NCBI RefSeq assembly: GCF_003945595.2
Contig: NW_024104998.1
Location: forward strand, 3,157,790 to 3,221,789
Direction: 5' to 3'
Length of the DNA: 64,000 bases
Origin: Pipra filicauda
Lineage: Eukaryota > Chordata > Aves > Passeriformes > Pipridae
Below the pieces are notes generated by a model. The model searched no databases. It was not told where the DNA came from and worked only from the letters and a program-made list of their open reading frames with translations. The first letter of the stretch is position 1; the number at the start of each line of letters is the position of its first letter. The translations under genes and the position numbers were made by a program. Below are positions 21,801 through 35,733 of this stretch, piece after piece.

Positions 21801-24800
21801 GAGAAGAAAAAAAAAAAAAAGCCCCTATTTTTGGAATGCTTTCATTTGTAATCTTGTGCTGATCTTTTTGAAAATGTGGCTTATGGTCGTATACTAAAGA
21901 AAATTTACAAGAAAGAAATAAAAGAGATTTTAGTTTCTTGAAATACTTCAAATTTCTGGGTTTGAAGTCTAGCATGGAAAAGATGTTAAAAGACAATAAA
22001 ATCAGGAGGTTTATTTCCCAAATGCTCTACTTGTGCTACCAACAAAAGCCAACATAATATATATACATAGGTTTATTGTCATTTGTAGAATACAGTCAAG
22101 GCACACTTTGAATTCAAAGGCTACTGTACAACTGTTTTGACAACCACCACATCAGTAGGTAATGTGCAGGACATATGAAACTGAAGCAAAAGTGTTTCTT
22201 TAGGTCTATAGGGAGTGCAGTACATGAAGGAATTCAGATATATTAGAGTAGCCTGAATTTCTAATATGTAGCTCTTATGGAAAAGACCACTAGCATATTG
22301 AATAATGCTGCTTTCAAAGCAGAGCAGAAAATGTGATTACAGACAATTTCATTGCTGTTTTTAAAATAAATATTTTCAAAATCTTGAGGTATTTTATTTC
22401 ATGTAATGCATAAAATATGTAACAGTGGACTAGAGCTAAAGATCTTCTAGGACACAGAAGAGTAGATGATGTCAGCTATAATTATTCAGATGTGGAATAA
22501 TAGAAGCATTAGTTTAAAATAAAATGCGTGTCACAAAGGCCCATGTCCTTATATAAAAAAAGGCAATAAAAAGCTGCTTTTTTTTTTTTTTTCTGCACAC
22601 TTTGACAGAAGAATAAAGGCAATGAATAATTATTTAACATTATGCCCCAATTCATCAAAGCCTGGACAATTACATTATACTTTTTCATGAATTATATTTT
22701 TTAGATATGAGACCCATGAGAGAGTAACATCTTAAACAAAATGTGGTACTGTATAGCAGAAAAGAAAGCAAACAGCTACTTTTTTTTTTCATTTTTCATC
22801 TCAGGTAGAATGAAGCTAGTATTTCTTATTCACAGGACAGTTGCTAATAAATCCAATACAGTAGATTGTTGTTGTTGTACCTGGGACATATTTAAGAGAC
22901 ATTGTTTTACTAGTTCCATACATTTTAGTTTAAATTCAGTATTCATGGCTCATCTGGAGGCTGACCTATACAGTTGATTTTTTTTTGCACCTTTAAGCAT
23001 TAGTGCAAACTACGGAGTCAAACAGAAATTTTTTATTTCTTATGAACAAGATAACATAACAAAATAACTTTCATAACAAAAATAAAAATTTTCGTCTTCT
23101 AACCTAAGTGTGGAGATTTGAGTCATGTTTGGATACTTTTTTCTAGCTTGTATTGCATGACAGTGGTAGCAGATACTTTTTGTCTCTGGTGAATACTCCG
23201 CATTTGTGCCTCATTACCAGGCTCTGGTCTTCAGTTTACATCAAAATTTACTGTTATGCTACACAGACCTGCTGCTACCTCAAATTTTATTGCAGTGAGT
23301 TATTGCCATCAGAACTACCAAATCATGAAGCTAAGGTCATGGAACATCTTGTGTTAAAGGATTTTTTTTCTCTTATTAAGCAACTTTGTATTCTTGCAGG
23401 ATATATTTCTTTTCCTTAAAAAACCCAAGCAACCAAGAACAAAAAAACCCCACTGTATTTTACAAGCTGGATTTTTCCACAGAAATAAGCCCTGTTTGGA
23501 AAAAGGTTACAGTAGTTAACGTATGTTTTGTCAAACAGCCTAACTATGGGGATACACAATCAAATCAGCTGATGTCAATCAGCGTAACTTTATTGTCTCC
23601 AGTAAAATTATGATGATTTATTCCATCAAGGGCTCTGGGACATCATGTTTATCTTTTCTTTCTTCTGATGTCTGATACAGTCTTTTGTCATCAGAAAGGC
23701 AACAGAAAGGATATGTAGAGGAGCTGATTAAGATGTAATTTGATCAAGGTTTTATAAATACCTGAATATTGCATATCTGCTACTAGGAGGCTTTTCACTG
23801 TGCTACAAAAAACATCTGATGTCTAGAAATTCCAGCTGTATAAAATCAGACTGGAAACAAAGCTTGCATTTTAACAGTGATAGAGGTATGCCATTTAGCT
23901 AATGTACTATGGGAGGTGGTTGGTTCTCTGTACCTGAGGATTGAATTGAAATGGGGCATCTCTCAAAAAAGATGTGCTCTATCTGGGACTGCTCTAATAG
24001 ACTCCACACTACAGCAGGGGGACCAGGACCATCTCATGGGTTACATTGTCCCTGGGTGGTTCTCAGCAGTAAACATCAGTCTGTGCATTCATGGAAGGGA
24101 TAAAATTGCTGGTAGCACCTCTGGAGTTTTTCCCATGCAAGAGAACACCAGCAGAGTGGAAAAAGCATCCTGTGGGTGCAGGCTATTATGGACTCCACCT
24201 TTTTCAGGTCAGCCAGGACAAGAATTGTTGTCAAAGTATTTGTGGCCACACTTTTTCATGAACTTTGCTTTTTTTCTGGTCTTAAAGTAGTATCTGGTAA
24301 AGTTATACTTTCAGTCTCTAAGTACTAAGAACTTGCCTTAAAGATAGAGCAAGTAAATATTTGTACATTACTGTAGGAAAATATTTGTACACAAATGACC
24401 AGAACTCTTTTTAGAATAATTCTGGGTCTCATTTTTAAAATTGCTAATGAAGCTGTTGATTTACTGTCAAGTTAGGAAAAACGGCATTCTGCTTATTTGA
24501 ATGTGGGTTTTGAGACTGTGTGGCTCACATATTTCACAAATTCAGTAGGAAAACACTTCAGTATAATTTCAACAAGAAATAACAAGGTGGCATATTTTGT
24601 TTTTGAAAACAGCCTTCTATAGAAAATTCTTGGGTGAACTTTTTTCACAGTGGTTACCCATTGTCTAATAGGACTTTATTTGCTTCATAAGAAAGTAAGA
24701 AAAAGAAATAAGTATAGTTGTATTAATTACTGTTTTTTAGACTTTAACCTGATAGGCAGAGGCTAAGACATGATGAATGTGGCGCAGAGAGGAAGCCTTC

Positions 24801-26504
24801 AGTTGTAGGTGGTAGATTATACAACACCTCACATGTGAAATACTCACAGGAGTGATTAATACATAAGCAGCATCGTAGCTGCAAGTGTCAAACAAAACAG
24901 ATAATAGAGTATGCAAATAGAGAAAACATAACTCTCAGAAAATGTCAGACATTCAGGGGTTTCAGCAGCAGAGATTGTTGACTTTAATCTGCTGCTTTTA
25001 ACATTGCATGTAGTTGTCGAGAACAGAACGATAATGAAATGTTTCTGAAGACTCAGACTTTGGCAAAAAAAACCAACTTAGTGATCTAAGTCCTGTAGAT
25101 GGAATAGAAGTGGAATGTCTGTCTCAAAAACTGTGAACGTGGTTTTGTGAAGACAAAAAGGAGAAGCCCACAGTGCAGAAAGGGAGAGTTTTGTGCATCA
25201 GGTGGAGTAGCCTCTACTTCCACCTGTTTCATCATTTAAATGCATACATTTGCATTCCTCAAAACTCAAAAGCAGCTGAGAAGACTGCACATCCTTCGTG
25301 GATTTGTACTGCATTCATCATCTCATCCCATTTTGTTCAGGAATAGAAAGATACCTTGCATGGATGAAACCAGTCCCATTATGCATTGTCTAGGTGACAT
25401 GTAAATGCTGGAAGTTCAGCTGTGCTGCGTGACTGAGCTGAATGCTGGGACACGAGGAACCCAGAACTTCATGCTGGTATCAACCTGATAGAACAGTGTG
25501 TGAATTCTCCTTGTCAAGTCTTGCATGTGTAGAGTAATAGATGTTTAGCAAAATTCTTTATTTATTTTGGGAGAGAAAACACTTTCTTGAGTTTCTTTCT
25601 GAGTTGAAGGAATTTGAATGGTCCAATTAATACCCTCACAGGTTTTTGATCTGTTTTAATTGTTTTTACAGAGCTTGAAGTATCACGATTTGAGTTTACC
25701 AGCGACATTTTGCAGAAGGAAGGGAAGAAAAAAATTCTACTTGGTAGTATCTTGAGATTTGGAGAAATAATCAGAAGTAAAATCTAACTACTTTTATATT
25801 TTTATCCCCTTTCTTTCACAAGGCAATGGAGAAATGCTTAAAGTGTAAGGATGTCTACTCCTCCCTGGTCCTTTCAATAACATGAAGATCCATTTTAGAC
25901 TGATGTTTGCCTCTCTGTTCCCCCCTCTCACTTCCCCTTCATGTATTCAAAATCTGTACAGAAACGCTATGTAAGCACCGTGTTGGGATTCCCCGGGAGC
26001 AGCATGTACATCCTTAACCTCCACTCCTAGTGTGACACTGTACTTCAGCCACACACATGCAACTTAGGATCTCTGTAACCTCACTCACACACGGTTGAGC
26101 TGCACTTTCACCATATTGTACATGCTGTTGCCTCTATATTAGAACAATACAGGTATGAAAATGAATGTCCTTAATTCATTTTCTGTGCATAACATGGATG
26201 GATGCAGTTCAAAAAAAGATTTAATGTATATAGTGGCAGCAAGAAGCATTATGGAGTGAGGAACACCTCTAAGGGATGCTCGTGCATATCTTTCAGCTAC
26301 CAAACCACAAAAATGAACTCTTTTCGTCTCAAGTCAAGTAACCAAAGGAATTATAGTTTATCTTACATGTTACCAGGGTGTACCCAACATTCCTATTTCA
26401 ACCAACATGCGAGGACAGAAAAGAAACAAATGAGATGTTACAGGTGGTGATGTGGCACTCTGTGTGCCTGCCCTGACCTGGAGCTGATGTAGACTGCAGT
26501 GCTC

Positions 26505-26600
26505 AGAGTACATACATACATATACATATATATCTGGATACACATACCTAGGTATATATGAACATATATATGTACTTACACATGTAAGTATGTTCACACT
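26505..26600. repeat. TA/CATA-rich simple repeat with nested palindromes
   Basis: Starts as CATACATACATATACATATA and continues with a 12-bp palindrome ATACCTAGGTAT (26544-26555). A hairpin follows, TACTTAC / GTAAGTA (26573-26579 and 26584-26590) with a 4-base loop. Confidence 0.8.
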
Positions 26601-27420
26601 GTTAATCACTGAAGCCCTCTGCTGGAAAGGGAATGTAAAAGACAGGATGTAGCATCTGCAGTATCCCCCTTCTTCCCAAATTGTGGATCCACATTTTTAA
26701 ACAGAGTGAAACTAGAGCCAGATTATTGAAGTAGATGCAACAGGTTTAATTAACATACTACACATAGCTGCATAGTGTAAATTTTTTACCAAATTGCTGG
26801 GTCATAACTGAGGTTGCAGTGTCTGACAGTAACTTTAAAAATAGGTACTTTTGCTAATTAACAAAGAAAATAGCCTAGTTGGTTAAAGTGAGACTTGGCG
26901 TACGTAATGGATAACAAGATGAAATCCCTATCACATCTTCAAAATTAGGCTTTCTGACAGTAATGATATTGAGCTACAAGTGCCTTCACTTCATCCTTAC
27001 AGTAATGATCTAAACTGAAAAAAAAATTGAAATTAGATTGTCCTTTAACAAAAAAAGCCCTGTACATGGAGTATTTACAGGATCAGGCCCTTGATGAGAA
27101 TGCATCACTTTTTTATTTCAAGATGAGACTTCATTCTAATACACTTTAAGTTTACCTTCATTCATACATAAAGAATTTCAGAGATTAACTCAGGAACTAA
27201 GCTTCAGTTTCCTACATATGCCCTAATACTCAAGTGTGGAATCTCAGTTTAATGAATTTTATTACACTCTCCTTTCTTATGAAGTAGCATAAAAAGTGTT
27301 TAGTGCAATAGGCTTAGTCCTGATCTGGATATTAAGTGCAACTTAAGTTGCCTGACTAAAAGTATACAGTGTAAAATAACCACTGGCAAAACTTTTAAAA
27401 GTTATTTTTTGGGGAAAAAA

Positions 27421-27492
27421 ACCCGAAAACAAAAACAAACAAACAAACAAAAAACCAAAACCAAACCAAAACAAAAACCAAAACAAAGCAAC
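27421..27492. repeat. CAAA/CCAAAA low-complexity block
   Basis: About 70 bases made almost only of A and C (ACAAACAAACAAACAAAAAA, then CCAAAA units). This is a microsatellite-like tract, antisense (GTTT)n. Confidence 0.9.
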
Positions 27493-28869
27493 TAAAAAAC
27501 CCCACCCAGCATTTGAAAAATTATGCTGGTGGCACTCTATGTTCTTCTGCAGCACCTTTCTTGTGTCTTGAAGTGCTTTGCAGTTACTAATTAGCTAAGA
27601 AGATAATGTACACAGTACAAAGAGGTGCTTGCAATATCAGTCCCTCCTATTTGTCAAGTACTATATTGTAGGATAGAAAAACATTTACTTTACTAAAAAG
27701 CCAGTAATATGTAATTCATGATCTACAAAGACAGATGAGTCCCATGCTGAAAAAGGCTTAAAGAAAAAGATCTTAAAGGAAGAGGGAGAAGATGACCTTA
27801 CATACTGAGACCCATAATGATGAAAATATTACAAGGAGCTGATTTCCTGTCTGATGGTCAGTAACATGAACTGTGGCAAGAGTCAACTTTCAATATTAGA
27901 ACTAGCAGATGTCTTCAAATGTAATAAAGGCAGAAATTAACAGCCATGTGTTACATATATAATATAAAGTTATTATGGTGTCATGAATGAGTGTTTTAAG
28001 GTCACTTATAATGCATATAATGGTAGTTGAGACATTTAAGCTCTGAAGCAACCTGGAAGCAATACCACAAAGTTATGAACCATGGAAAAGATGCAAGGGT
28101 TGTTTTGCTTGTCCTTGAAATGCAGTCAGCTCTAGAGAGCAGCGAAGTATCTGTTTAACCACAGAGTGTGATGCTCCACTGCCCCAGATTCCCAGTCCCA
28201 GGCCTTACAGACCAGTTCCATAGCACAGGTTTCTTCTCACTTGTCATCAGCTTTCGTGAATGCAGGGAGGGGAAAACTCACAACAGAGAAGTTCACTGCC
28301 CAGAGCTGGGCCTGTGTAATTTTAATTGAGGCTGATATTGTTGCACTAACTTCATTGTTTGTGGCCTCTGCCTCTGAACTACATTTTAGGAGCTCTGTGA
28401 CTGACTGAAAACCTCGGTGGGATTTTCAGAAATGTTCTGGCCTAACATTGATCCTGTCCTGCCCTAACAGGGGCTTTCCCAGGGTTTCAACAGAAACAGA
28501 GATAGCCCTGTAATAGATGCTTTAATTTGTTCATAAATTGCAAGAACTTAGATTTTAGATTATGTCAGATTAAGGATGTGTCAACAAAATTGTTTGTCAA
28601 TAATGATCCACCCTCTGTCATCATAATTCTGAAGTGGTTTTCATTGTAGCATATGAAAAACTAGCGCAAGCTGTAACAAAACTGAAGAGAAGAACTATAA
28701 TCTAATGTGCTGTTTTGAAATAATTTTAATTGTTCTGATTATCATATAATCAAAGGCAGTATAGCAAAGCTGTGCTACAGAAAAAAGTTACATGAGTAAC
28801 CTGAACCTCAGTGCAGCCTTAATGTTGTGCTACTTACCAAATTATGGAACTGTAACATCCCTCCCTTAA

Positions 28870-29030
28870 TGCAATCCAAGGGAGGATTTTAAAAGGTCAT
28901 CTCCCTGTAAGCGGGGTACTCCATAGGTTTGTCATTTCTGACAGATGTTTCTCTAACTTACATTTTAGAGAATTCATCTAGACTCCTCAGGCAAGCTCTG
29001 GATACAGGTCTTCACCCTTAAAAATTCACC
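28870..29030 (-). mobile_element. Old, diverged CR1-like fragment
   Basis: AGGTCATCTCCCTG followed by TTCTGACAGATGTTTCTCTAAC and a later TCTTCACCCTT keeps the word order of the reverse complement of older reptile and bird CR1 3' regions ('...ctgacagatgtttgtctaacctgttct...'). The match is by phrase only and strongly decayed. Confidence 0.5.
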
Positions 29031-29100
29031 ATTGTGTACATAAAACCCAGCATGCAGTGGAGATTAAGGAAGACCATTTAATCTTTTCAGTTGTCTGTTT

Positions 29101-29170
29101 TTATATATATATATATATATATATATGTGTATATATATATATATAGGTGTATATATTTATATTTATTAAA
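29101..29170. repeat. (TA)n microsatellite
   Basis: A run of alternating T and A with two short GTGT/GGTGT interruptions. It is likely length-polymorphic. Confidence 0.95.
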
Positions 29171-30044
29171 TGTATATCAAGAATGTATGATAGGTAATAG
29201 ATGTTGATGGAACAGCTAGGAAACAAATAATCAAGAGAATGTGTATTAACTCAGACTGTTTTGGTTCATAGCTGATTTGACCATTTAAGAAACAGTAGAA
29301 GAATAATCAGCTTTTCCCAAATCTTATTAGCATATAATTATGATCCAGACTGTATTAGCCTATAAACTACACTGAACAAAATAACTCTTCCTGAAGGTTC
29401 TGCTATAGTGTGTTATTTTATGTTTATGTGCATATTTTAAATATTATATTTATTTATCATCATCCGTTACTTAGAAAGTTAGGCTGAAGGAATAGATGTT
29501 TATGATACTTAAGGAATGTCACTGCAAGAAATGGTATAAAAATAAGCAACGGGTGAAAGTTGGGAAAAAAACCTTGTAATGGCATCCGAATAGTCTGCCA
29601 GGTAGTGTTAAAGCACTGGAACATGCATGAATGGGAAAATCCTGCACTGGATGAGAGATGAGTTGGATGATTTAATAGACCTTTCTTTGAGATGTAATTT
29701 CTGTAACTGGTTGATACATACACTAGTGTTCAGACATTTGGACTCGTTTCTTGTTTGTCTGGCAAATTGTTTCTTGTGAAAGGTTATAAATTACAATAAA
29801 TAGACTTTGTAGAAGATGAGCTACATGATATACTTTGAAAGAGTTTTTCAGCTGATATTCAAGATATTAATACCAAAGCAGAAAAACCCAATAGAGTCCT
29901 AATCCCATGGCTTTGCTTGAGTGCAGTGCTAGGAAGGTGCACTGCCATAAATAATATTTACATTGAATAGGATAGAAAAGATAAAACAGAGAAGTGAATG
30001 TTACTTACTTAGAAGAAGCTTTTCCTCCTGATTTTGCAACTGAT

Positions 30045-30095
30045 AAGGAAGGAGGAAGGGAGGCAGGGAGGAAGGGATGGGGAAAGAAGGAAAAG
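30045..30095. repeat. Purine-rich (GGAA/GGGA) tract
   Basis: Fifty bases of G and A on the + strand with two interruptions (C at 30064, T near 30078). Low complexity. Confidence 0.9.
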
Positions 30096-31380
30096 CAAGC
30101 ATTTATAAAAATGTTGATGTAGTTATAATTAGATCCATTTTAGAACCAAAAGTTTTATGCAGAAACTGACAGAAGGATACACAATAATTATAGTTGGCTG
30201 ACAAGCTGAATAGAGTTTCCTTTTTTTATCTTACGGTGTTAGGAAACCAAACTGTAAATAAATATGCAGTTTGACAGATTGTAATTGCAATCAGCAAGGA
30301 GTTTTTTCATTTAATCAGATAGTGTTATTAAAATGGGGTTACAATTAAACATTTTACAGTGTGACGTAGAACTCTATTGAAATTCTCCAGCAAACAGTAA
30401 TTTGCATCTGATGCTTCTGCAACCCATTTCCATTTGCAGAAACGTTATTGGTTGTGACCTTCCAGTGGTTAGGTCTCAGTTTGCTGTTCTCTTCCTACTT
30501 TGGTACATGATATTAAGTATCCTCTTTTTTTTTTACTTCACAATGAAGCTTAAAACTGTTTTTTACCCTTGTTAAAACTGTATGGCATTGGCCAAAGCGG
30601 ATTTGCACCAGAGGAGATGTGGAATTACCTAAGCATAAATTGTCTTAACTCTAGGAATTGTAGTTTGGATCAACTGTAAACGTGTATCTAATTGACAATT
30701 AAATGTTTCAAGGGAAAGTAATATGGCTTTTGAAACGTATACATAGCATTCATTTTATATTGCTGCACCTCATACATTACTCCAATTTAAGGTGACACAA
30801 AGCTTTAGGTTTCCCCCTGTCTTTCTGTAGATGTGATCTGTGATTCCAAGAAACATAAAAAAATGTTTATCAGGAAATCTTTGAAGCATGGCCACTATGA
30901 TTCCACATCTGTTAGTCCCATTTTGTTCCTCCATCTTGTTCTGCTATTTGTTCTCATAGTTTTGATAAACTAAGTAGGAGAATATGAAGTGAGAAGTTGT
31001 TCAGTGTTCTACCTTCTAAGACTTTTTCAGGTAACTTTTCTGTGGGATCACCACCCTCTAAGAAGTTGAAAAGAGCAAGAAGAATAATTAGGAGACACAA
31101 TTTTTGAGCCATTCTTCAGGTGCATGCAGACTCCACTAATGAAACTGTGCATAGCAAGTGTTTGGAGCGAAGAGAGTGAGTGATTTGCATCAGCAAAGGG
31201 TGAAAGTCTTTGAAAATCAGAGAACGAAGCTACTGTTCATTTTACTTTGGTATACATTTTTGGAGGGAACATCAGTGGTTTGAGGAAAGTCAACATTTTC
31301 CTTACTGGAAAATAATCAGGCAGTGGTTATAAAACGTACATTCTTGGTTGTTGTCACTAGTAATAGACAAAGGAAAAAAT

Positions 31381-31416
31381 AAGAAGGGAAGGAGAAGAAA
31401 AAAGGGGGAAGAAAAG
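31381..31416. repeat. Uninterrupted 36-base purine tract
   Basis: Every base from 31381 to 31416 is A or G on the + strand, including AAAAAAGGGGGAAGAAAAG. It has triplex-forming potential; otherwise low complexity. Confidence 0.9.
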
Positions 31417-32963
31417 TATACTTTCTTTTGGTAGAAAGTGAAGTTGTATGAATATGTGAGAAGAAGAAAAAATTGAAAGAAATAATTTGCTTTGACATAT
31501 TATGCATTTATTTTAGCTTTACATTATTCTTGGCTTGTAACCTCTTCACTTTTTCCTACTTTTCAAAAGGTACAATCACTGTAAAGTAGATTGATGCAAA
31601 GGCTCTAACTCAATACTGCATTCCCATCAGTTTTTTCTCTTCATTTGTGTGCCTATATGCAATGTCTTCCCCTGCATTTCCCTCCAGATCACAGGGTAAG
31701 CAAAAGGGTTGACTTTGCTGTTCCTTTCCAACATCAGAACAAACAGAGCTGTAAGGGCTCTCTGATTGGTCCTCCCTGCACAACACAGGATTACTGCCCA
31801 TGCAGCTTCAAGATGAGACTGAGATCACCAGCCTCTGGTAGGGGAGTGCTGTAAATGGCTGAGGAAGAGAACTTATGACAATGACAAACCCACACATGTG
31901 AATAAGAAAGTGATGTTAAGAGGTACACTGAAAAAAAAAAATGTAACCAGATTCTCTCCAAGGTTACTTGTATTTTTTCTAAAATAAATGTAACTTATAC
32001 CTGAGTCTAATGTTCAAAAGAAGGAAAAACTAATACATCTGACCTGCATATAGTGGCTTTTTAAGAGCACATCTCATGGTGTATACAGCTGTGAAAGAGA
32101 AGATGATCAGGATAATTATCTGAAATTAAATCAGATTGCAGGTTGATCCCAAAAAAACAGATCCATCGTAGGGTTTTGAGTGCTATCCATCACTACACTA
32201 TCCATCATCTAAGCACTCTGTCTTACCTTATAATATCTTTATTATTTATTTGGAAAATACAGGCATAATTGTGAAATTGTGTTCATGCTAGGGCCCCTTT
32301 GGCTGATATAAGGAAGTATTTCTCAAGAGGGGAAAAGGCCTGAAACAACAAGACGGCAAATGTACATAATATTGGACATTTACATTGAGCTGAAACCTAA
32401 AGTTTGTTTTAATAATACTGAGAGAGGTGCCTGATCCAGCACACATGTATCTGTCTTTGAATGCCATGTGTTTTAAAAAGATGGAAGCTGCACAGGATAT
32501 ATGCTTTCTTCGTGGTGTTTCTTTGCGTTTTCAATTGTGTACCATATATTCACATACTACTGTGCGTTACAATCAAGCTTGTTTGATTACTTTCAATTTG
32601 TGCCATAGGATTTTGTCACTCTTGCTGAAAATTTCAAGACATTTTACTCCAAACTCATTCTTTTTTCTTTTCCCCTCAGATTTATTTACTACCTTTAGAA
32701 GTAGAAAAGTCCAATTTCGATCATGTTAGAAATAGCTCATTTTAGACAAGTACGTGCTGCTCTGCTTACAAAACATATATGAGTGGAATATGCAATTACC
32801 ACAACTCAGTTTCCTGCCACAGAAACATTTCAGCATTATAGCATTACAGAAATAGAATGACATGCATAATGAAAGATTTCAAGATTCACCCAAGGCATTT
32901 ATTCTCTTCACCTTAATGTTCTCAGCAGTAGCAGAGTATCCATTAAAAGGTACGATGAATTAT

Positions 32964-32978
32964 GGTTGCTTAGCAACC
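32964..32978. promoter_or_regulatory. X-box-like palindrome (candidate RFX binding site)
   Basis: GGTTGCTTAGCAACC is a perfect inverted repeat with 7-bp arms around one base. It fits the RFX X-box consensus (GTNRCC, short spacer, RGYAAC) except for one base in the left half. It sits alone in the repeat-poor part of the intron. Binding is inferred from the motif only. Confidence 0.5.
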
Positions 32979-33936
32979 ACGGGGAGCTTGTAACAGCACC
33001 AGAGAATGAAATGGCTGGTTGATAAAATGAATTTTCTCTGAGCATTAGCCTGTTGAAACTGCCTTTTCTTGTGGAACATAAAGTGCATTTATTTGTCTCA
33101 TGCATTTTTTATTAGAAAATTATTTGAGTTCCAGGGACTTGAATCGTTTTGCTACAGGAGATATTTGATTTTAATGTGTTGTACTAAAATAAGTAATAAA
33201 AGACATTTTCTTCAAAGTAAAGACACCAAGAAAACCTAGGTAGCTCCTTTTGAAGTTGGGAATAAAATCTTATATAAGGTATGTCATTACTCATTTCTAA
33301 TTAAGAGTGACATTAGCCAGGGCTTAAACTTCAATTTTACCTTTGAAGGAAAGTTTGAGACAGTTAACCAATACACAGTGAATAAAAGGAGAGGTTTGGA
33401 GTTGATCTCGTGGATTCATCATGAGTGAAATAAGCTTTTCTTCTCTCTTCCCAGATCGTATGGTAGCGGTGTCTTAGAGAAGGTCAGAAGTGGTTGCTCA
33501 TTCATACTTTGCATTCACTACTTGTGTCTGTGCTAAAGATGCATTCATCATAGGTTTCCATCCAACAGTGAGGAGGTATTTCATTTTCCACTGAGACTCT
33601 CTGGGCATTCAACAACAGTCAGAGTTGGATGAGCATTTTTGGCAGAAAAGGTTTTTGTTGGAAAATGCCAGAACAGCGAAACTAGAGTTGAAGCAAGGGG
33701 AATATATCTGTTGTGATTAGTCTTTTTTTGCCAGTATTTTCTGAGAAGCAGGTCTGTATGGCCAAGATATGAGACAAGGGAGATCAAAAGAGAGTGAGAC
33801 CTGCCCATTCTAGAATATCCAGAACATCCATCTGGATCTATGAGACTTGTTTAGGCCAAGAACTTAATTTTTTGTTTTTGTAGCCCATAAGAATGCTCAA
33901 GTGATTAGTTATTATTAGTTAATAGTCTTTTAGTCT

Positions 33937-34060
33937 TTGTTGTGAGATTCAAGATGGTGTCGTAATTGCTCTTATACAATTTAATAAAGATCTTTTAATC
34001 TCTGAAGGCTCCAGACCTTACTTTACTGTTGAAAATAGTCCTACTGACTCCCATGTAAAC
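33937..34060 (+). other. Possible solitary-LTR-like scrap with poly(A) signal
   Basis: TTGTTGTGAGATTCAAGATGG is followed by ACAATTTAATAAAGATCTTT and then a CTCTGAAGGCTCC segment. That order, an AATAAA signal shortly before an R/U5-like stretch, recalls a retroviral-type LTR. No paired LTR, primer site or internal coding region is visible, so chance is quite possible. Confidence 0.2.
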
Positions 34061-34110
34061 ACCTAGGTGAGAAGCCACTACAACCCTGCTGCTGCATGGT
34101 GAATCAGTAG

Positions 34111-34132
34111 GCTGAGAGTGTGCTGAGAGTGT
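34111..34132. repeat. 11-bp exact tandem duplication
   Basis: GCTGAGAGTGT occurs at 34111-34121 and again at 34122-34132. Confidence 0.9.
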
Positions 34133-35733
34133 CCTGGGCTCTGTGTGAGTCCTTGGTGTAACCTGGAGTCACTGCTGACTTTTATGATAATCCCAAGGAA
34201 GGTTATGTGGCTGCAGATTGCATGGTGAGTCCAAGTGGCAGCTGAGAGGAATGACTGGGAAGTCAGGGGTCTGGAAAAGTCCTTCTTGTCTTAGAAATGT
34301 ATCTCAAATTCTGAACTGAAACTAGAGTAAGAAAGCAAATCTAAAAATCAGGATGAGAAAAGACGACTCATTCATGTCTTGCCTACCTGTCAGGAAAGAA
34401 TCAAGAGTGAGACAGCACTGAAAAAATTGAAGGGTCTTACAGTGAGCTGCCTTGTCATGGAAATTTTCAACCCATATTTCTGTCTCCAGACGGATTCTTG
34501 TGATGCTGCTGAGAGTACTGCTATCAATTGCTCTTGGGGAAGTACAGGACTATTGCAGTTAGCATGATAGCAAATGTTGGCAACCTAACAGAAAACAGAT
34601 TTTAGTTGCGTTGACAACATGGCAACATTTTTTACAGAGCATTTTTTACTGCAAATGAAATGCCCTGGGAGATACATAACTAAAGGCAATGATAACCTTT
34701 TTGGACTAAAATATAATTCCGCTCAAGTGAAAATGAAAGGAAACTGATATTAAGCAGTAAGATCTTTCCTCTTTAAAGTTATGTGCTAATAATCAAACAT
34801 TAAAAGTGAAACTTCCATCATCTGCAAAGGTGCAAATTAAAATTCCAGAGAGAGAGCTTGACTGATTTGTTTAACAAAGAGTTTAATACAGCAGAATCCC
34901 ACTTGAACATAAAACTATTACACTCACAATAATCCTGTCTAGCTGTTGGGAGATCCAAATTAAAACTCTCACTGATATTTGCTTAAATCTCATAAATTGC
35001 ACAGAATTAGAGCATATTGAAGTTGTGTATTTACTGTGATCTTACTGTCTAATAGGTTTTTAACAATGTAAAATGATGACTGAAAATATGTATTTTCCCC
35101 TTAGATGATTCAAGTAGTGTCTATTTTATTCCTGTATTCTAATTTAATACCCACTTGTTTATTAACTTACTAGTGTCAACATGACAAGGCTGTATTGAAT
35201 GCAGACTAAATGTTCCATTTAAACAGATAATTTATTTTCTTATTAGTATTAAGGTGTTATGAGGAGATTATTCAGTTGAAGTTGGTGGATTAATAATACA
35301 ATTTCTCAAGGAGATATTTTCATGCTCATTTACTATGTTCCGTTGTTTCCATTCATACATATAGAAGAACAGATGTTTATTTCTTTTCCCCTTGTGATTC
35401 TGATGATTTAGTGGCAATATTACTTACTGTGTTCTATTCCACTACTCAGTATCCTCTGGAGGATTTAATTTATGGATTTTTTGGTATGAAAATCTCAAAA
35501 TTATATGAAGACATGAAATTCGTAGCAGTTTAGGAAAGGAATTGCAGTCCTACGTAACATCTCAAATGACTGACAAGTTTTACAAAATTAAGACCTGTGA
35601 CCTCTTTTCTCCAGATCAGCTGCAGTGACATATTCAAGTCTTTTAGGTTGGATGGGCAAGCAGAGGTTTTAAATTTGTTCTTGTCGGTAAGATTCCCCAC
35701 AGTTTAGTTAGGACACATTGCAGATGATGACTT

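Larger units (their letters stand above)
17842..28869. other. TOX: TOX intron, first part: mostly unique AT-rich sequence
   Basis: Contents noted: possible ancient repeats at 18127-18830, a T-run (22578-22592), a TA/CATA-rich palindromic simple repeat (about 26505-26600) and an AC-only low-complexity block (27421-27492). An open frame of 137 codons at 23877-24290 resembles no known protein. No exon or RNA gene was recognised. Confidence 0.6.

Noticed and set aside
23877..24290. 137-codon open frame on the + strand
   Set aside because: No known protein resemblance and no splice or promoter evidence.
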